Part shown: positions 1 to 7,829 of the stretch, piece by piece
Layout: the number at the start of each line of letters is the position of its first letter
Numbering within the stretch: position 1 is the stretch's first letter
Position numbers and translations under genes: made by a program
Notes under the pieces: generated by a model
Told to the model about the DNA's origin: nothing
What the model saw: the letters and a program-made list of their open reading frames with translations, nothing else
Database searches by the model: none
DNA from: an uncultured Acidobacteriota bacterium
Lineage (GTDB): Bacteria > Acidobacteriota > Thermoanaerobaculia > Gp7-AA8
Reading direction: 5' to 3'
Length of the DNA stretch: 64,000 bases
Assembly: GCA_937870635.1 (NCBI GenBank)
Contig: CALMZP010000031.1
Location: 87,584-151,583, forward strand

Positions 1-1373
1 ATCATGACCAGAAGCGATCCGAAGATGGCCGGACCGACCTGCTGCGAGGCGCGGATGATCGTATTGACGCGCATGTCCTCGTCGGGTTTTGCGCCCGAGG
101 CGAGCACTTTCCCGTACGTGCCCTCCGCGAGGTGACGGTATGCGTTCTCGACCATGACGATCGAGGCGTCGACGATCTCGCCGATCGCGAGCGCCACGCC
201 GCCAAGGGACATGATGTTGGACGTGATGCCGAAGCGGTACATCAGCACGAAACTGATGAGCGCCGACAGAGGAAGTCCGACGAGCACCGTGACGGCGGAT
301 CCGAAGTGGAAGAGGAAAACGACGACGACGAGAGAGACGATGATCCCTTCCTCGATCAGCGCTTCCTTGAGCGTGTCGACCGCTCGTTCGATGAGCTCGG
401 AGCGGTCGTAAGCCGTCCGGACGGTGACGCCGGCCGGGAGACCACTCTTCAGTTCTTCGAGGCGCGCCTTCACGCGGTCGATGACCGCCTTTGCGTTCTC
501 GCCGTATCGCGCCACGATGATGCCGCCGACGGCCTCACCGTTGCCGTTCTCTTCGAGGAGACCGCGTCGGATGTCGGTGCCGAGGCTGATCGTGCCGAGG
601 GAGGAGAGGTAGATGGGAGTGCCACCGGGAGCGGCGACGACGATCGTCTCGAGGTCGGCGACATCCTTCACGTAGCCGATGCCGCGCACGATGTACTCGC
701 TCTGTCCGACCTGGATGAGGCGGCCGCCGACGTCGTTGTTCGATCGCCGAACGGCATCGATGACCTGGTCGAGCGAGATTCCGCGCGCCGCCATCCGGAT
801 CGGGTCGAGGTTGACCTGGTACTGCTTGACGAACCCGCCGACCGATGCCACTTCGGCCACGCCGTCGACCGACTGCAGGCCGAGCTTCAGATACCAGTCC
901 TGAATCGATCGAAGCTGCCCGAGGTCGTGTGTCTTCGACTGCAGCGTGTACCAGAAGACGTGGCCTACGCCGGTGCCTTCGGGCCCGAGACGGGGAGTGG
1001 CGCCTTCGGGGAGGAGGCCGCTGATGTAGTTGAGGCGTTCCAAGACGCGCGTGCGAGCCCAGTAGATGTCGACGTCGTCGCGGAAGATGACGTAGACGAG
1101 TGAGAAACCGAACATCGACTGCGCGCGGACCGCTTTCAGATTCGGGAGTCCCTGCAGGTTCGAGGCGAGGGGGTAGGTGATCTGATCCTCGACCAGCTGA
1201 GGTGCCCGGCCCGGCCAGTCAACGTAGACGATGACCTGGTTATCGGAGATGTCGGGAATGGCGTCGAGCGGCGTGCGCAGCGTGGCGATCGCGCCGGCGA
1301 CGATGAGCACCGCGTACGCCACGAGGACGATGAACCGGTTTCGAGCGGAGAGCTCGATGAGTTTGCGGATCAT
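1..1373 (-). CDS. cusA: CusA/CzcA-type heavy-metal RND efflux pump (N-terminal 457 residues, cut by window edge)
   Basis: Inner-membrane proton-driven pump of a tripartite heavy-metal efflux system. The reverse strand translates without a stop from an ATG at 1373 to the window edge, giving about 457 of the usual ~1030 residues. An N-terminal membrane helix (residues ~11-30) leads into the RND segment PDISDNQVIVYVDWPGRAP, diagnostic of the heavy-metal (HAE-1-unlike) branch; later come GGFVKQYQV of the pore/docking region and the TM4 segment AIGEIVDASIVMVEN, whose Asp is in the proton-relay position. The start lies 1 nt after the adaptor stop, so it is translationally coupled to cusB. Which metal is moved (Cu, Ag or Co/Zn/Cd) cannot be settled without the methionine cluster, which lies outside the window. 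Confidence 0.93.
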   Translation of the reverse strand, partial: MIRKLIELSARNRFIVLVAYAVLIVAGAIATLRTPLDAIPDISDNQVIVYVDWPGRAPQLVEDQITYPLASNLQGLPNLKAVRAQSMFGFSLVYVIFRDDVDIYWARTRVLERLNYISGLLPEGATPRLGPEGTGVGHVFWYTLQSKTHDLGQLRSIQDWYLKLGLQSVDGVAEVASVGGFVKQYQVNLDPIRMAARGISLDQVIDAVRRSNNDVGGRLIQVGQSEYIVRGIGYVKDVADLETIVVAAPGGTPIYLSSLGTISLGTDIRRGLLEENGNGEAVGGIIVARYGENAKAVIDRVKARLEELKSGLPAGVTVRTAYDRSELIERAVDTLKEALIEEGIIVSLVVVVFLFHFGSAVTVLVGLPLSALISFVLMYRFGITSNIMSLGGVALAIGEIVDASIVMVENAYRHLAEGTYGKVLASGAKPDEDMRVNTIIRASQQVGPAIFGSLLVM

Positions 1374-1374
1374 G

Positions 1375-2697
1375 TCAGTGTCCCCGGTGCGGATCGGCGG
1401 TAGTGGTCGCGGTCGCGGGCGAGGTCGCCCGCGCTCCACCGGACGTCGCACCCCTCAGCTGTGCTTCTGAATCGAGGAGGAAGCCGCCTTCGGCGACGAC
1501 CTTCTCGCCTCCCGTCAGGCCGGCCTGGATCACGATCGATTCGCCATGGCGCTCGCCTACCGTGACTTCGCGAGGCTGATACGTGCCGGGCGCGGTCTCG
1601 ATCCAGACAAACTGCCGCTGCCCGCGGTCGACCACGACGGATTTCGGGACCATGATGTGCGCCGGCGCGGCGGGACCGACGATCCTGGCGCTGACGTACA
1701 TGTCCGGCTTGAGGAGCATGTTCGGATTCGCAAGCTCGACTCGGACGCGGGCCGTGCGGGTCTCCCCGGCGAGGAACGGTTGGATGAACGACACGACGCC
1801 GGGGAATGCGATGCCCGGAACGGCCGGCGTCGTGATCGTCACCTGCTGGCCGATCGTGATGCCGGGAAGCTGCTGTTCGTAGACATCGGCTTCGACCCAT
1901 ACGACGGAAAGGTCGACGATCTCGAGGAGCGGCTGTCCCTGCGTGACGTACTGCTGCGGGACGACGAGTTTCTGCGTGACCACGCCCGCTACGGGCGACG
2001 TCACCGTCGTCGTGTAGAGAGGCTTGCCGCCCTGCTCGAGCTGACGGATCTGCGCGTTGGTCATGCCAAAGAGCAGGAGGCGCCGGCGCGTGGATTCGAC
2101 GAGATCGTCGGAGGCACTGCGTGCGTCGGCGAAGCCGGCTTTGCGCATGCGCTCGCGGTTTGCCAGGGACAGCAGATACTCCTGCTGCGTCGAGAACAGA
2201 TCGGGCGAATAGATCGCGGCCACGGCCTGGCCGCGCCGCACGGTGTCGCCGGTGAAATTGACGTAGAGGCGTTCGATGCGGCCCGCCGCGTAGGCGGTCA
2301 CCTGCGCCACGCGCCGTTCATCGATGGTGACCCGGCCGGTCGTCACCAGCTCGCCGGTGTGCGTTGACGGCGACACGAGAATGGTCTTCACGTTCGCCGT
2401 GACCCGCTGCTCGGGCGAGAGCGAGATCGCGGCGACCGACGGATCGAGTGACCCCGATCCCGCAAGTTGCGCCGCAGAGGGATCGACCGCCGTTGCGGGC
2501 GGGCGTTTGACGAGTGCCATGCCGCAGATCGGGCAGCTGCCCGGCTGGTCGGAGGTGACCGTCGGATGCATCGGACAGAAATAGACGTCGCCGTGAGCGT
2601 GATCGTCCGATGCGGACCGGTAGTAGAAGATTCCTGCGGCGGCGATGGCCACGATAGCGATCGCCGCGACTGCGATTTTCATTCTGGGATTCATCAC
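1375..2697 (-). CDS. cusB: CusB-like RND periplasmic adaptor with N-terminal heavy-metal-binding domain
   Basis: Membrane-fusion subunit joining the CusA pump to the TolC-type channel. About 440 aa. A signal anchor (residues ~7-25) is followed by an HMBD motif at ~39-60 with YFCPMHP and CPICGM (C41, C55, C58), which probably hands metal to the pump, then barrel-sandwich, hairpin and beta-barrel regions (around TSPVAGVV and GVVSFIQPF). GTG at 2697 overlaps the channel-gene stop; ATG at 2694 is an equally possible start. The tail (residues ~420-440) is unusual: it begins with GGARATSPA, which is encoded by a dispersed palindrome at 1414-1438, and ends in DPHRGH. The family normally ends near the preceding segment, so the tail looks like a repeat-derived extension. 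Confidence 0.93.
   Translation of the reverse strand: MMNPRMKIAVAAIAIVAIAAAGIFYYRSASDDHAHGDVYFCPMHPTVTSDQPGSCPICGMALVKRPPATAVDPSAAQLAGSGSLDPSVAAISLSPEQRVTANVKTILVSPSTHTGELVTTGRVTIDERRVAQVTAYAAGRIERLYVNFTGDTVRRGQAVAAIYSPDLFSTQQEYLLSLANRERMRKAGFADARSASDDLVESTRRRLLLFGMTNAQIRQLEQGGKPLYTTTVTSPVAGVVTQKLVVPQQYVTQGQPLLEIVDLSVVWVEADVYEQQLPGITIGQQVTITTPAVPGIAFPGVVSFIQPFLAGETRTARVRVELANPNMLLKPDMYVSARIVGPAAPAHIMVPKSVVVDRGQRQFVWIETAPGTYQPREVTVGERHGESIVIQAGLTGGEKVVAEGGFLLDSEAQLRGATSGGARATSPATATTTADPHRGH
1414..1438 (-). repeat. GC-rich palindrome (class 1 REP-like), inside cusB
   Basis: A 25-nt copy of the element whose core is GGGCGACCTCGCCC. On the coding strand it reads G-A-R-A-T-S-P-A near the C-terminus of the adaptor. 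Copies with the same core lie at 4494, 8601, 8847 (variant), 8919, 29755, 38995, 39030, 47100, 47144 and 55871. Confidence 0.85.
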
Positions 2698-3983
2698 ATG
2701 CCCCCTGTCCGGGCGGCCGAAGAGGAACGCGGTGCGGATCCTCCGGCGGCACTCGAGCCGGCACCCTTGAGGATCGCCTCGTAATCGACGATCGCCTTGA
2801 TGTGCTCGGCGAGGTACTGGTAGTAGTCGAGCTGCAGGCGGAGATAGGTCGTCTCCGCGTTGAGAATCGAATCGAACATCGTCTTGCCTGTCTGGTACGA
2901 CGACAGTGTCGACTCGAACGCCAGCCGGGCCTGCGGCACGAGCACTTCTTCGTGCAGGCCGAGCTGTTCATTGGCCTGCTCGTGCGCGGCGGCCGCTGCG
3001 CCGAGACCGGCCGCGAGCTGGCGGCGGAGCTCATCGAGGCGACGCGCGGTCACCTCACGGTCGGCGATCGCGGAGCGAATCTGCGGTTCGATGATGGAGT
3101 TGCGCCGGAACGGAATCTCGACGGTGGCCACGACGCTGAACATGTCGGTCTGCGTGCGGCGATATCCATAGGATGCCTCGACCCCGATGTCGGGTCGTCG
3201 CTGAAGACGAGCTAGCTGAACGAGCGCGTTCTGGCGTTCGATATCGAGCTCGAGAGCTTTGATTGCCGGATGGCTCTCCGGCACTGCGCCCACCACATCG
3301 ATCTCGCGGCGCTCGGTCGTATGCGGAAGGTGCAGACGCGGCACCTCCGTTGCCGTGGACAGACCGACAAGCGGGAGGAGGCGCGCCAGGGCGATGTTGC
3401 GCGCGCCGCGAAGCGTCAGGATCTGGTGCTCCAGATTGCTCTTCTCCAGCTGGGCCCGGATCACTTCGGCCTGAATCGCATTCCCGACTTCGTAACGCAC
3501 GCGCGCCGAGTCGATGATTGCGTCGATCAGGCTTCGCACTTCTTCCGCAGCCGAGATCTGGCTGTCGGCGGCGGCGGCGTCGTACCACGCCATGAGGGTG
3601 TCGCGTTCGATCTCCGCGCGCGCCGCGATGATCTGCTGCTCGAGCGCCCGCGCTTCAAGGTCAGCGACGGACCTTCGCGTGCGGCGCTTTTCGCCGCTCG
3701 TAAACGTCTGCTGGGCGCCGAGCATGTACATCGTCATCATCTCGTCGTCGGAGAGGTCGACCTGCTTGTTCTGCACGCCGGCCATCGCCATCGGGTTCGG
3801 CAGCGCGCCAGCCGGCCCAATCCGTTCGCGAGCCGCCGAGACTTCGGTCTGAAGGCGGAGGATGGTGGGGTTGTTGTCGAGCGCCGCTGCGACGACGGAC
3901 TGCGGGTCAGCCCAGTCGACGGCATAGGCCGGCGCGGTCACCGCGCACGCGGCAACGAAGAGCAAAGCTCCGGGGAATCTCAT
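2694..3983 (-). CDS. TolC/CusC-family outer-membrane efflux channel
   Basis: Outer-membrane channel of the Cus-type efflux system, 429 aa. A clear signal peptide (MRFPGALLFVAACAVTAPAYA) is followed by two OEP-type repeats rich in long helices (for example ERDTLMAWYDAAAADSQIS and KSNLEHQILTLRG) and the usual QTGKTMFDSILNAETTYL motif near the end. The start at 3983 is preferred over GTG 3989 because AAGGAG sits 5 nt upstream of that ATG. Its stop overlaps the start of the adaptor gene, giving the order Cys-rich protein > channel > adaptor > pump. It is shorter than the second TolC-like gene at 49677 and is not closely similar to it by eye. Confidence 0.9.
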   Translation of the reverse strand: MRFPGALLFVAACAVTAPAYAVDWADPQSVVAAALDNNPTILRLQTEVSAARERIGPAGALPNPMAMAGVQNKQVDLSDDEMMTMYMLGAQQTFTSGEKRRTRRSVADLEARALEQQIIAARAEIERDTLMAWYDAAAADSQISAAEEVRSLIDAIIDSARVRYEVGNAIQAEVIRAQLEKSNLEHQILTLRGARNIALARLLPLVGLSTATEVPRLHLPHTTERREIDVVGAVPESHPAIKALELDIERQNALVQLARLQRRPDIGVEASYGYRRTQTDMFSVVATVEIPFRRNSIIEPQIRSAIADREVTARRLDELRRQLAAGLGAAAAAHEQANEQLGLHEEVLVPQARLAFESTLSSYQTGKTMFDSILNAETTYLRLQLDYYQYLAEHIKAIVDYEAILKGAGSSAAGGSAPRSSSAARTGGM

Positions 3984-4028
3984 GAACACTCCTTGGACGT
4001 CTGAAGGAAAGGGCGGGGAGCCCGGTGA

Positions 4029-4367
4029 TCAGATCAGGAGCGTGGCAATCAGGGCGAGGCGGACGCGGGTGGGGGGAGGGGCTGATTCTTCGGCGGTGAA
4101 GGGGAGCACTGCGGCGTCGGCTACGTCGTCCGAAGCGATCTCGAGGTCGGCCGCGACGACAGTCGGGGCCGGAACGGGGTCAGCGCTCTTCGGCTGCCGC
4201 GCGGGTGACGGTGCCGCGCAGATCGTCGGCGCGCAGCAGTTCATCGGCGCGGCGAACCGGTCGTCTCCGCCGGCGCAGCAGGGCGAGGTCGCGCAGGCGC
4301 TGGCAATGAGCGCAGCCGGCGGCGCAAACACCGCAAGCAGCAACGCGAACGCAAGAGCGCGCTTCAT
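4029..4367 (-). CDS. small secreted Cys-rich protein heading the metal efflux operon
   Basis: A 112-aa protein with no family I recognise. It begins with a hydrophobic signal segment (MKRALAFALLLAVFAPP) followed by a cluster of cysteines, ACATSPCCAGG and NCCAPTICAA, then a Pro/Ala-rich stretch and a second hydrophobic segment at the very C-terminus (RLALIATLLI). It is the first gene of the efflux operon, about 45 nt upstream of the TolC-type channel. Paired cysteines suggest a periplasmic metal-binding or metal-sensing peptide, but that is inference from position and composition. An in-frame upstream ATG at 4415 would add 16 residues without signal-peptide character, so 4367 is preferred. Confidence 0.6.
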   Translation of the reverse strand: MKRALAFALLLAVFAPPAALIASACATSPCCAGGDDRFAAPMNCCAPTICAAPSPARQPKSADPVPAPTVVAADLEIASDDVADAAVLPFTAEESAPPPTRVRLALIATLLI

Positions 4368-4408
4368 CAGTGATGCAGATGTCGAAAGCGGCCTCATTTG
4401 TTCCCGGT

Positions 4409-4448
4409 ACGTCATGGTGTCAGGTCTGGATATAGGACGTTTCTTCCA
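4409..4448. repeat. unpaired half of the REPIN-like inverted repeat
   Basis: This segment starts with TCATGGTGTCAGGTCTGGA, the outer arm shared with the full inverted repeats at 27799-27907 and 41646-41749, and then diverges. No complementary arm follows, so it is a solo or decayed half-element in the 5' region of the metal efflux operon. Confidence 0.75.
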
Positions 4449-4455
4449 GAAGAGA

Positions 4456-4471
4456 TGTGTCGGTTGACACA
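4456..4471. promoter_or_regulatory. candidate operator palindrome upstream of the metal efflux operon
   Basis: TGTGTC-GGTT-GACACA is a perfect 6+4+6 dyad placed about 85 nt upstream of the first gene of the operon (start 4367), on its promoter side. A TATATC on the minus strand at 4429-4434 could be the -10. The regulator is not in the window, and the dyad matches no named metal-sensor operator that I can assert. Confidence 0.35.
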
Positions 4472-4493
4472 GGATCTGCCCGTGGCGGGATAG

Positions 4494-4514
4494 GACGCGG
4501 GCGAGGTCGCCCGC
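4494..4514. repeat. GC-rich palindrome (class 1), intergenic
   Basis: A truncated copy of the GGGCGAGGTCGCCC element between the metal efflux operon and the HesB-like gene. The outer CTCCA end found in other copies is missing. Confidence 0.75.
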
Positions 4515-4527
4515 CGAACGGCGTCAC

Positions 4528-4815
4528 CTATCCGCACCAGACCGCGGTCACCGCATCGGGGTGGTCGAGCACATAGCCATCCTCGGCGGGGTCGTACTCG
4601 ATCACCGCCCCGTCGAGTCGCGACGCGGCCATGTTGTCGAGGGCCACATGGACCGCGCCGACGTCCACCACCTGGTCACCGTCGTTCGGAGCGTCGGCGT
4701 AGCTCAGCCGGTAGCCGCTGCCGCCGCATCCGGTCGTGAAAGCGATGCGCAGAATCCGGCCATCGAGATTGGACTGCAGATGCTGCGCGGCTTCCGGGGA
4801 AAGGGACAGGTTCAT
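4528..4815 (-). CDS. HesB/IscA-family iron-sulfur carrier-like protein lacking the terminal cysteine
   Basis: A 95-aa A-type Fe-S carrier fold: TTGCGGSGYRLSY holds the first conserved Cys (C30) and the chain ends in WCG (C94). Canonical IscA/ErpA proteins have a C-G-C near the end; here translation stops directly after C94-Gly, so only two of three ligands remain. Its start overlaps the ferritin-like gene stop by 4 nt (ATGA), so the two are coupled, and it closes the lipoate run. The likely role is holding or delivering an Fe-S cluster, with the neighbouring lipoyl synthase as a possible client. The two-Cys arrangement could equally mean a changed function. Confidence 0.75.
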   Translation of the reverse strand: MNLSLSPEAAQHLQSNLDGRILRIAFTTGCGGSGYRLSYADAPNDGDQVVDVGAVHVALDNMAASRLDGAVIEYDPAEDGYVLDHPDAVTAVWCG

Positions 4816-5327
4816 GCCGTTGGAGAACCATGCACAATCCGGTCCTCGGCGTCTTCACGCTTGAACCAGTCCCCATCCAGCTTGATCAACTCCAGCTCGC
4901 GCTCCAGCTCGACGACATGGGCGCGCTTCGAAGACATGAGATAGACGAGGAAGTGACGGTCACGGGGGCCGGCCGCGCGGCTCCACTCGCCAAGTTTTTT
5001 CTCCATCGTCCGCTCGCGGGCGATGAGGAACTCAGTGGTCTCGCGGTACGACATGCTGCCTTCGAGGATGTCCTGGAAAAGGAGATCGCCGCCTAGGGTC
5101 ACGCGCACGCGCGACTCACCGATGGCGGCAATCTTCTTCTCGATGAGGTCACGCGTTCCGCGCTCGTCCTCCGCGAACTGCTTGAACATCGTCGCGACCA
5201 TGGGATTCGGCAGATTCTCAGCGAGTTTCTGAAAGGTCTTGTACGCCTCGATGGTGTATTGCATGAGGAGGCCGAGGTGCTGCTGGCTCAGGGTGGCATT
5301 CGGTGTTTCGACTGTTGTCATCTTCAA
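4812..5327 (-). CDS. ferritin-like (rubrerythrin-type) helical protein
   Basis: A 171-aa protein predicted to be almost entirely helical, with carboxylate-containing helices suited to a di-iron four-helix bundle: LLMQYTIEAYKTF, FAEDERGTRDLIEKK, TEFLIARERTMEKK and HVVELERELELI. No rubredoxin-type Cys pairs follow, so it is a ferritin-like domain alone. It starts 19 nt after the ferredoxin gene and overlaps the HesB-like gene. An iron-storage, oxidase or peroxide-protection role is plausible, but the metal ligands need structural checking. Confidence 0.7.
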   Translation of the reverse strand: MKMTTVETPNATLSQQHLGLLMQYTIEAYKTFQKLAENLPNPMVATMFKQFAEDERGTRDLIEKKIAAIGESRVRVTLGGDLLFQDILEGSMSYRETTEFLIARERTMEKKLGEWSRAAGPRDRHFLVYLMSSKRAHVVELERELELIKLDGDWFKREDAEDRIVHGSPTA

Positions 5328-5346
5328 GTCACTTTCGGGTCGCGTT

Positions 5347-5625
5347 CTACTCGATCTTCGCTACTTTCACAACCACATCCCCCACCAGTTTCGCCTGACA
5401 GGAGAGGCGGTAGGGGGGCTCGAGCTCCTTGTAGGTTTCGTCCGGGGTAGGCGGCGTCAGGTTCTGCCAGCCCTGGCAGACCTCGATCCTGCAGGTCCCG
5501 CACGCGCCGTCACCTCCGCAAACCTGGCTGACCTTGACGCCGAGGGCTCCGGCGATGGAAAGCACCGTTTTGCCGGCGGGGAACTCACCGCTTTTCGACT
5601 CGTCTTCGAAGGTCACCCGGGGCAT
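5347..5625 (-). CDS. [2Fe-2S] ferredoxin
   Basis: A 92-aa electron carrier. Cysteines at 36, 42, 45 and 76 form the C-X5-C-X2-C-X30-C pattern (VCGGDGACGTC and LSCQAK) of adrenodoxin/Isc-type and related ferredoxins. The protein is one domain with no targeting signal. It lies just downstream of lipA, separated only by an inverted repeat, and 19 nt upstream of the ferritin-like gene. Electron supply to the radical-SAM lipoyl synthase or to cluster repair is the natural inference from context; no partner is proven by the sequence. Confidence 0.88.
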   Translation of the reverse strand: MPRVTFEDESKSGEFPAGKTVLSIAGALGVKVSQVCGGDGACGTCRIEVCQGWQNLTPPTPDETYKELEPPYRLSCQAKLVGDVVVKVAKIE

Positions 5626-5644
5626 GCGCGCGGCGATTCTATTC

Positions 5645-5749
5645 GAGGGTCAGAGCTTCGGTTCTCGGTTTCTCGACAAGCGGGAGAACGGATGTCGTTT
5701 CCCAGATTCTCCGCTTGTAGAGAAACCGAGAACCGAAGCTCTGACCCTC
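5645..5749. repeat. long inverted repeat (REPIN-like) between lipA and ferredoxin
   Basis: Arms begin and end with GAGGGTCAGAGCTTCGG and its complement and pair for over 40 bp with two or three single-base interruptions. The loop is about 20 nt. The lipA stop codon (TGA, minus strand, 5748-5750) lies in the outer arm. The outermost GAGGGTCA is shared with the repeat at 7715. Confidence 0.9.
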
Positions 5750-6632
5750 AACGGAGTGCGCGATGGGCCATATAGGAGCTGCGGACGAGCGGCGCGGACT
5801 CGACGTGGTGAAAGCCGAGCGCTCTGGCTTCCCGGCCCAGCTCGGCGAACTCCTCAGGGGTGTAGTAGCGGCGCACCGGGTGATGATTCCCGGTGGGTGC
5901 GAGGTACTGGCCGAGCGTGAAGATGTCGACCCCACACTCCCGCAGGTCCCTCGCCGCCGCGATCACTTCATCCTCGGTTTCTCCGAGGCCGAGCATGATG
6001 CTCGATTTGGTGAGCATGCCGTCGAACCGTTCCTCGCTTGCCCAGCGGAGGATGTCGAGCGACTGGCGGTACTTCGCCACCGGCCTCACCTGCGGATAGA
6101 GACGCGGAACCGTCTCGACGTTGTGCGCGAGTACTTCGGGGCGCGACGCGATCACGGTGCGGAGGGCCTCACGGCTTCCTTCGAAGTCGGAGACCAGCAC
6201 CTCGACGGCCGCGCCGGTGCGCGAACGCACCGCTTCGACCGTGCGCGCGACGTGGTCCGCGCCGCCATCGGGCATGTCGTCGCGATTGACCATCGTGATC
6301 ACGGCGTGCTGAACCTGCATCTTCTCGACGGCCTCGGCCACACGACGCGGCTCATCGGGGTCGGCCAGCAGCGGTTTGCCTTTGCCGACCGCGCAGAACG
6401 TGCAGCGCCGCGTGCAGATCTCGCCGAGGATCATGAAGGTGGCCGTGCCTGCGTTCCAGCATTCGAAGATGTTGGGGCAGCGCGCTTCCTGACAGACGGT
6501 GTTGAGGGCGAGATCGTTCATCAGCTTCGAGACGGGAAGCTGATCGAGGTCGCCGGGGACGCGGATCTTCAGCCAGTCCGGACGGTGTCCGGCCCGGCGG
6601 TTGATTGGCTTGCTGTCAGGTTGGGAGCTCAT
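5748..6632 (-). CDS. lipA: lipoyl synthase
   Basis: Radical-SAM enzyme that inserts two sulfurs into octanoyl groups on E2 and GcvH lipoyl domains, consuming its auxiliary cluster. 294 aa, normal for the family. The auxiliary [4Fe-4S] ligands are C47, C52 and C58 (C-X4-C-X5-C), the radical-SAM ligands C73, C77 and C80 (C-X3-C-X2-C), and the conserved RSSY is at 284-287. The ATG at 6632 overlaps the stop of lipB-Nudix (ATGA). A further 16 upstream in-frame residues are not lipA-like. Followed by ferredoxin, ferritin-like and HesB-like genes on the same strand. Confidence 0.97.
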   Translation of the reverse strand: MSSQPDSKPINRRAGHRPDWLKIRVPGDLDQLPVSKLMNDLALNTVCQEARCPNIFECWNAGTATFMILGEICTRRCTFCAVGKGKPLLADPDEPRRVAEAVEKMQVQHAVITMVNRDDMPDGGADHVARTVEAVRSRTGAAVEVLVSDFEGSREALRTVIASRPEVLAHNVETVPRLYPQVRPVAKYRQSLDILRWASEERFDGMLTKSSIMLGLGETEDEVIAAARDLRECGVDIFTLGQYLAPTGNHHPVRRYYTPEEFAELGREARALGFHHVESAPLVRSSYMAHRALR

Positions 6633-7702
6633 GCGATGCGGGACTCCAGGAGCTCGAGCGCCTCCCGATCGTCGGTCCACCTGATCTTTTCATACGCCTC
6701 GGCAAAGGTGAACCAACCGTATTCATCATGCTCGCCGCGGTCCATCTGGATGGGCATGCGCGAGTCGATGGCCACGGAAAAGGCCACCTCGCTGGCGATG
6801 ATCGGACCGGGGTGTTTCGCCGAGAGGAACTGCGATTCGATCATGAATGACTGTTTGAGGCCGACCTCGCTCGGTGTGACCGGGATGCCGGTCTCTTCGA
6901 TCATCTCGCGTTTCGCAGTCTGCGCCGGCGTCTCGCCTTCCTCGATCGAGCCGGTGATGGGCTGCCAGAAGTTCCCACGTTCGGCTCTGCGATGGAGGAG
7001 AAGAACACGGTCGCGATCGTGAACGACGACTTTGACGAGGCGGATGGTCTCTTCGCGCGTAACGAGATCGCGTTCGAAGATCTCCGAAAACTTTCTGGCG
7101 AGAACGGCGCGAACCTCGTCGATGGGGACGCTGCGCCCGATCTGCTTCTCGATCGAGGTCACGCCGGTTCCCTGAAGGCCGCACGGGGTGATCAGCCGGA
7201 AGTGATCGAGATTCGTGTTCACGTTGAGCGCCCAGCCGTGCGAGGTCACCCATCGCGCGATGCGGACGCCAATCGCCGCGATTTTCTCGTTGCCGACCCA
7301 AATGCCGCGCCTGCCGTCGAGACGCGCGGCGGTGATCCCGTACTCGGCGACGGTCTGGATCAGAATCTCCTCGAGCATCGTCACGTACCTGCGGACGTCG
7401 CGGTTGCCTTCGCCGAGGTGGACGATGGGATAGCCGACGATCTGGCCGGGGCCGTGGTAGGTGATGTCGCCGCCGCGAGTCGTCTCGAAGAAGCGGACCC
7501 GGTTCTGGCGGAGAACGTCGGGGGAGGCGAGGAGATTCTTCGTATCGCCGCCGCGCCCGAGGGTGATCACAGGAGGATGCTCGAGGAGCAGGAGCTGGTC
7601 CTGGATCTCGTCGCGCTGCCGCATCTCGGCGAGCTTCTGCTGCAGCTTCATCCCGTTCTCGTAGGTCACGGTATGAAGCTGCCGGAGGTCACAGGTACGC
7701 AT
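6629..7702 (-). CDS. lipB: octanoyltransferase LipB fused to a Nudix hydrolase
   Basis: A 357-aa fusion. Residues 1-~212 are LipB, which moves octanoate from ACP to lipoyl domains: RGGD at 76-79, HGPGQ at 83-87, catalytic Lys140 (EKIAAIG) and catalytic Cys174 (TPCGLQGTG). Residues ~218-357 are a Nudix domain with a complete box (GX5EX7REUXEEXGU) from G251 to I273, resembling dihydroneopterin-triphosphate or MutT-like members. LipB normally ends near 210-230 aa, so this is a true C-terminal addition in one uninterrupted frame. ATG 7702 is chosen because residues upstream come from the inverted repeat. The Nudix substrate is unknown. Confidence 0.93.
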   Translation of the reverse strand: MRTCDLRQLHTVTYENGMKLQQKLAEMRQRDEIQDQLLLLEHPPVITLGRGGDTKNLLASPDVLRQNRVRFFETTRGGDITYHGPGQIVGYPIVHLGEGNRDVRRYVTMLEEILIQTVAEYGITAARLDGRRGIWVGNEKIAAIGVRIARWVTSHGWALNVNTNLDHFRLITPCGLQGTGVTSIEKQIGRSVPIDEVRAVLARKFSEIFERDLVTREETIRLVKVVVHDRDRVLLLHRRAERGNFWQPITGSIEEGETPAQTAKREMIEETGIPVTPSEVGLKQSFMIESQFLSAKHPGPIIASEVAFSVAIDSRMPIQMDRGEHDEYGWFTFAEAYEKIRWTDDREALELLESRIA

Positions 7703-7714
7703 GCTGGGTTGTGA

Positions 7715-7826
7715 GAGGGTCACGTCTGCACTTCGCACTTTCTCCACGAACGGTAGATCTGATGGTACGCCTCAGGCGGTCGATCTACCGTTCGTGGAGA
7801 AAGTGCGAAGTGCAGACGTGACCCTC
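7715..7826. repeat. perfect inverted repeat (45-bp stem) between E2 and lipB-Nudix
   Basis: Arms 7715-7759 and 7782-7826 are perfectly complementary over 45 bp with a 22-nt loop. The outer bases GAGGGTCA match the repeat at 5645, while the inner sequence is different. It begins 4 nt past the E2 stop and ends 13 nt before the lipB start, so it fills the spacer. Confidence 0.95.
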
Positions 7827-7829
7827 CTG

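Noticed and set aside
4456..4471. TTGACA at 4464-4469 as a rightward -35
   Set aside because: No -10 at 16-18 nt and no rightward gene follows; the dyad reading fits better.
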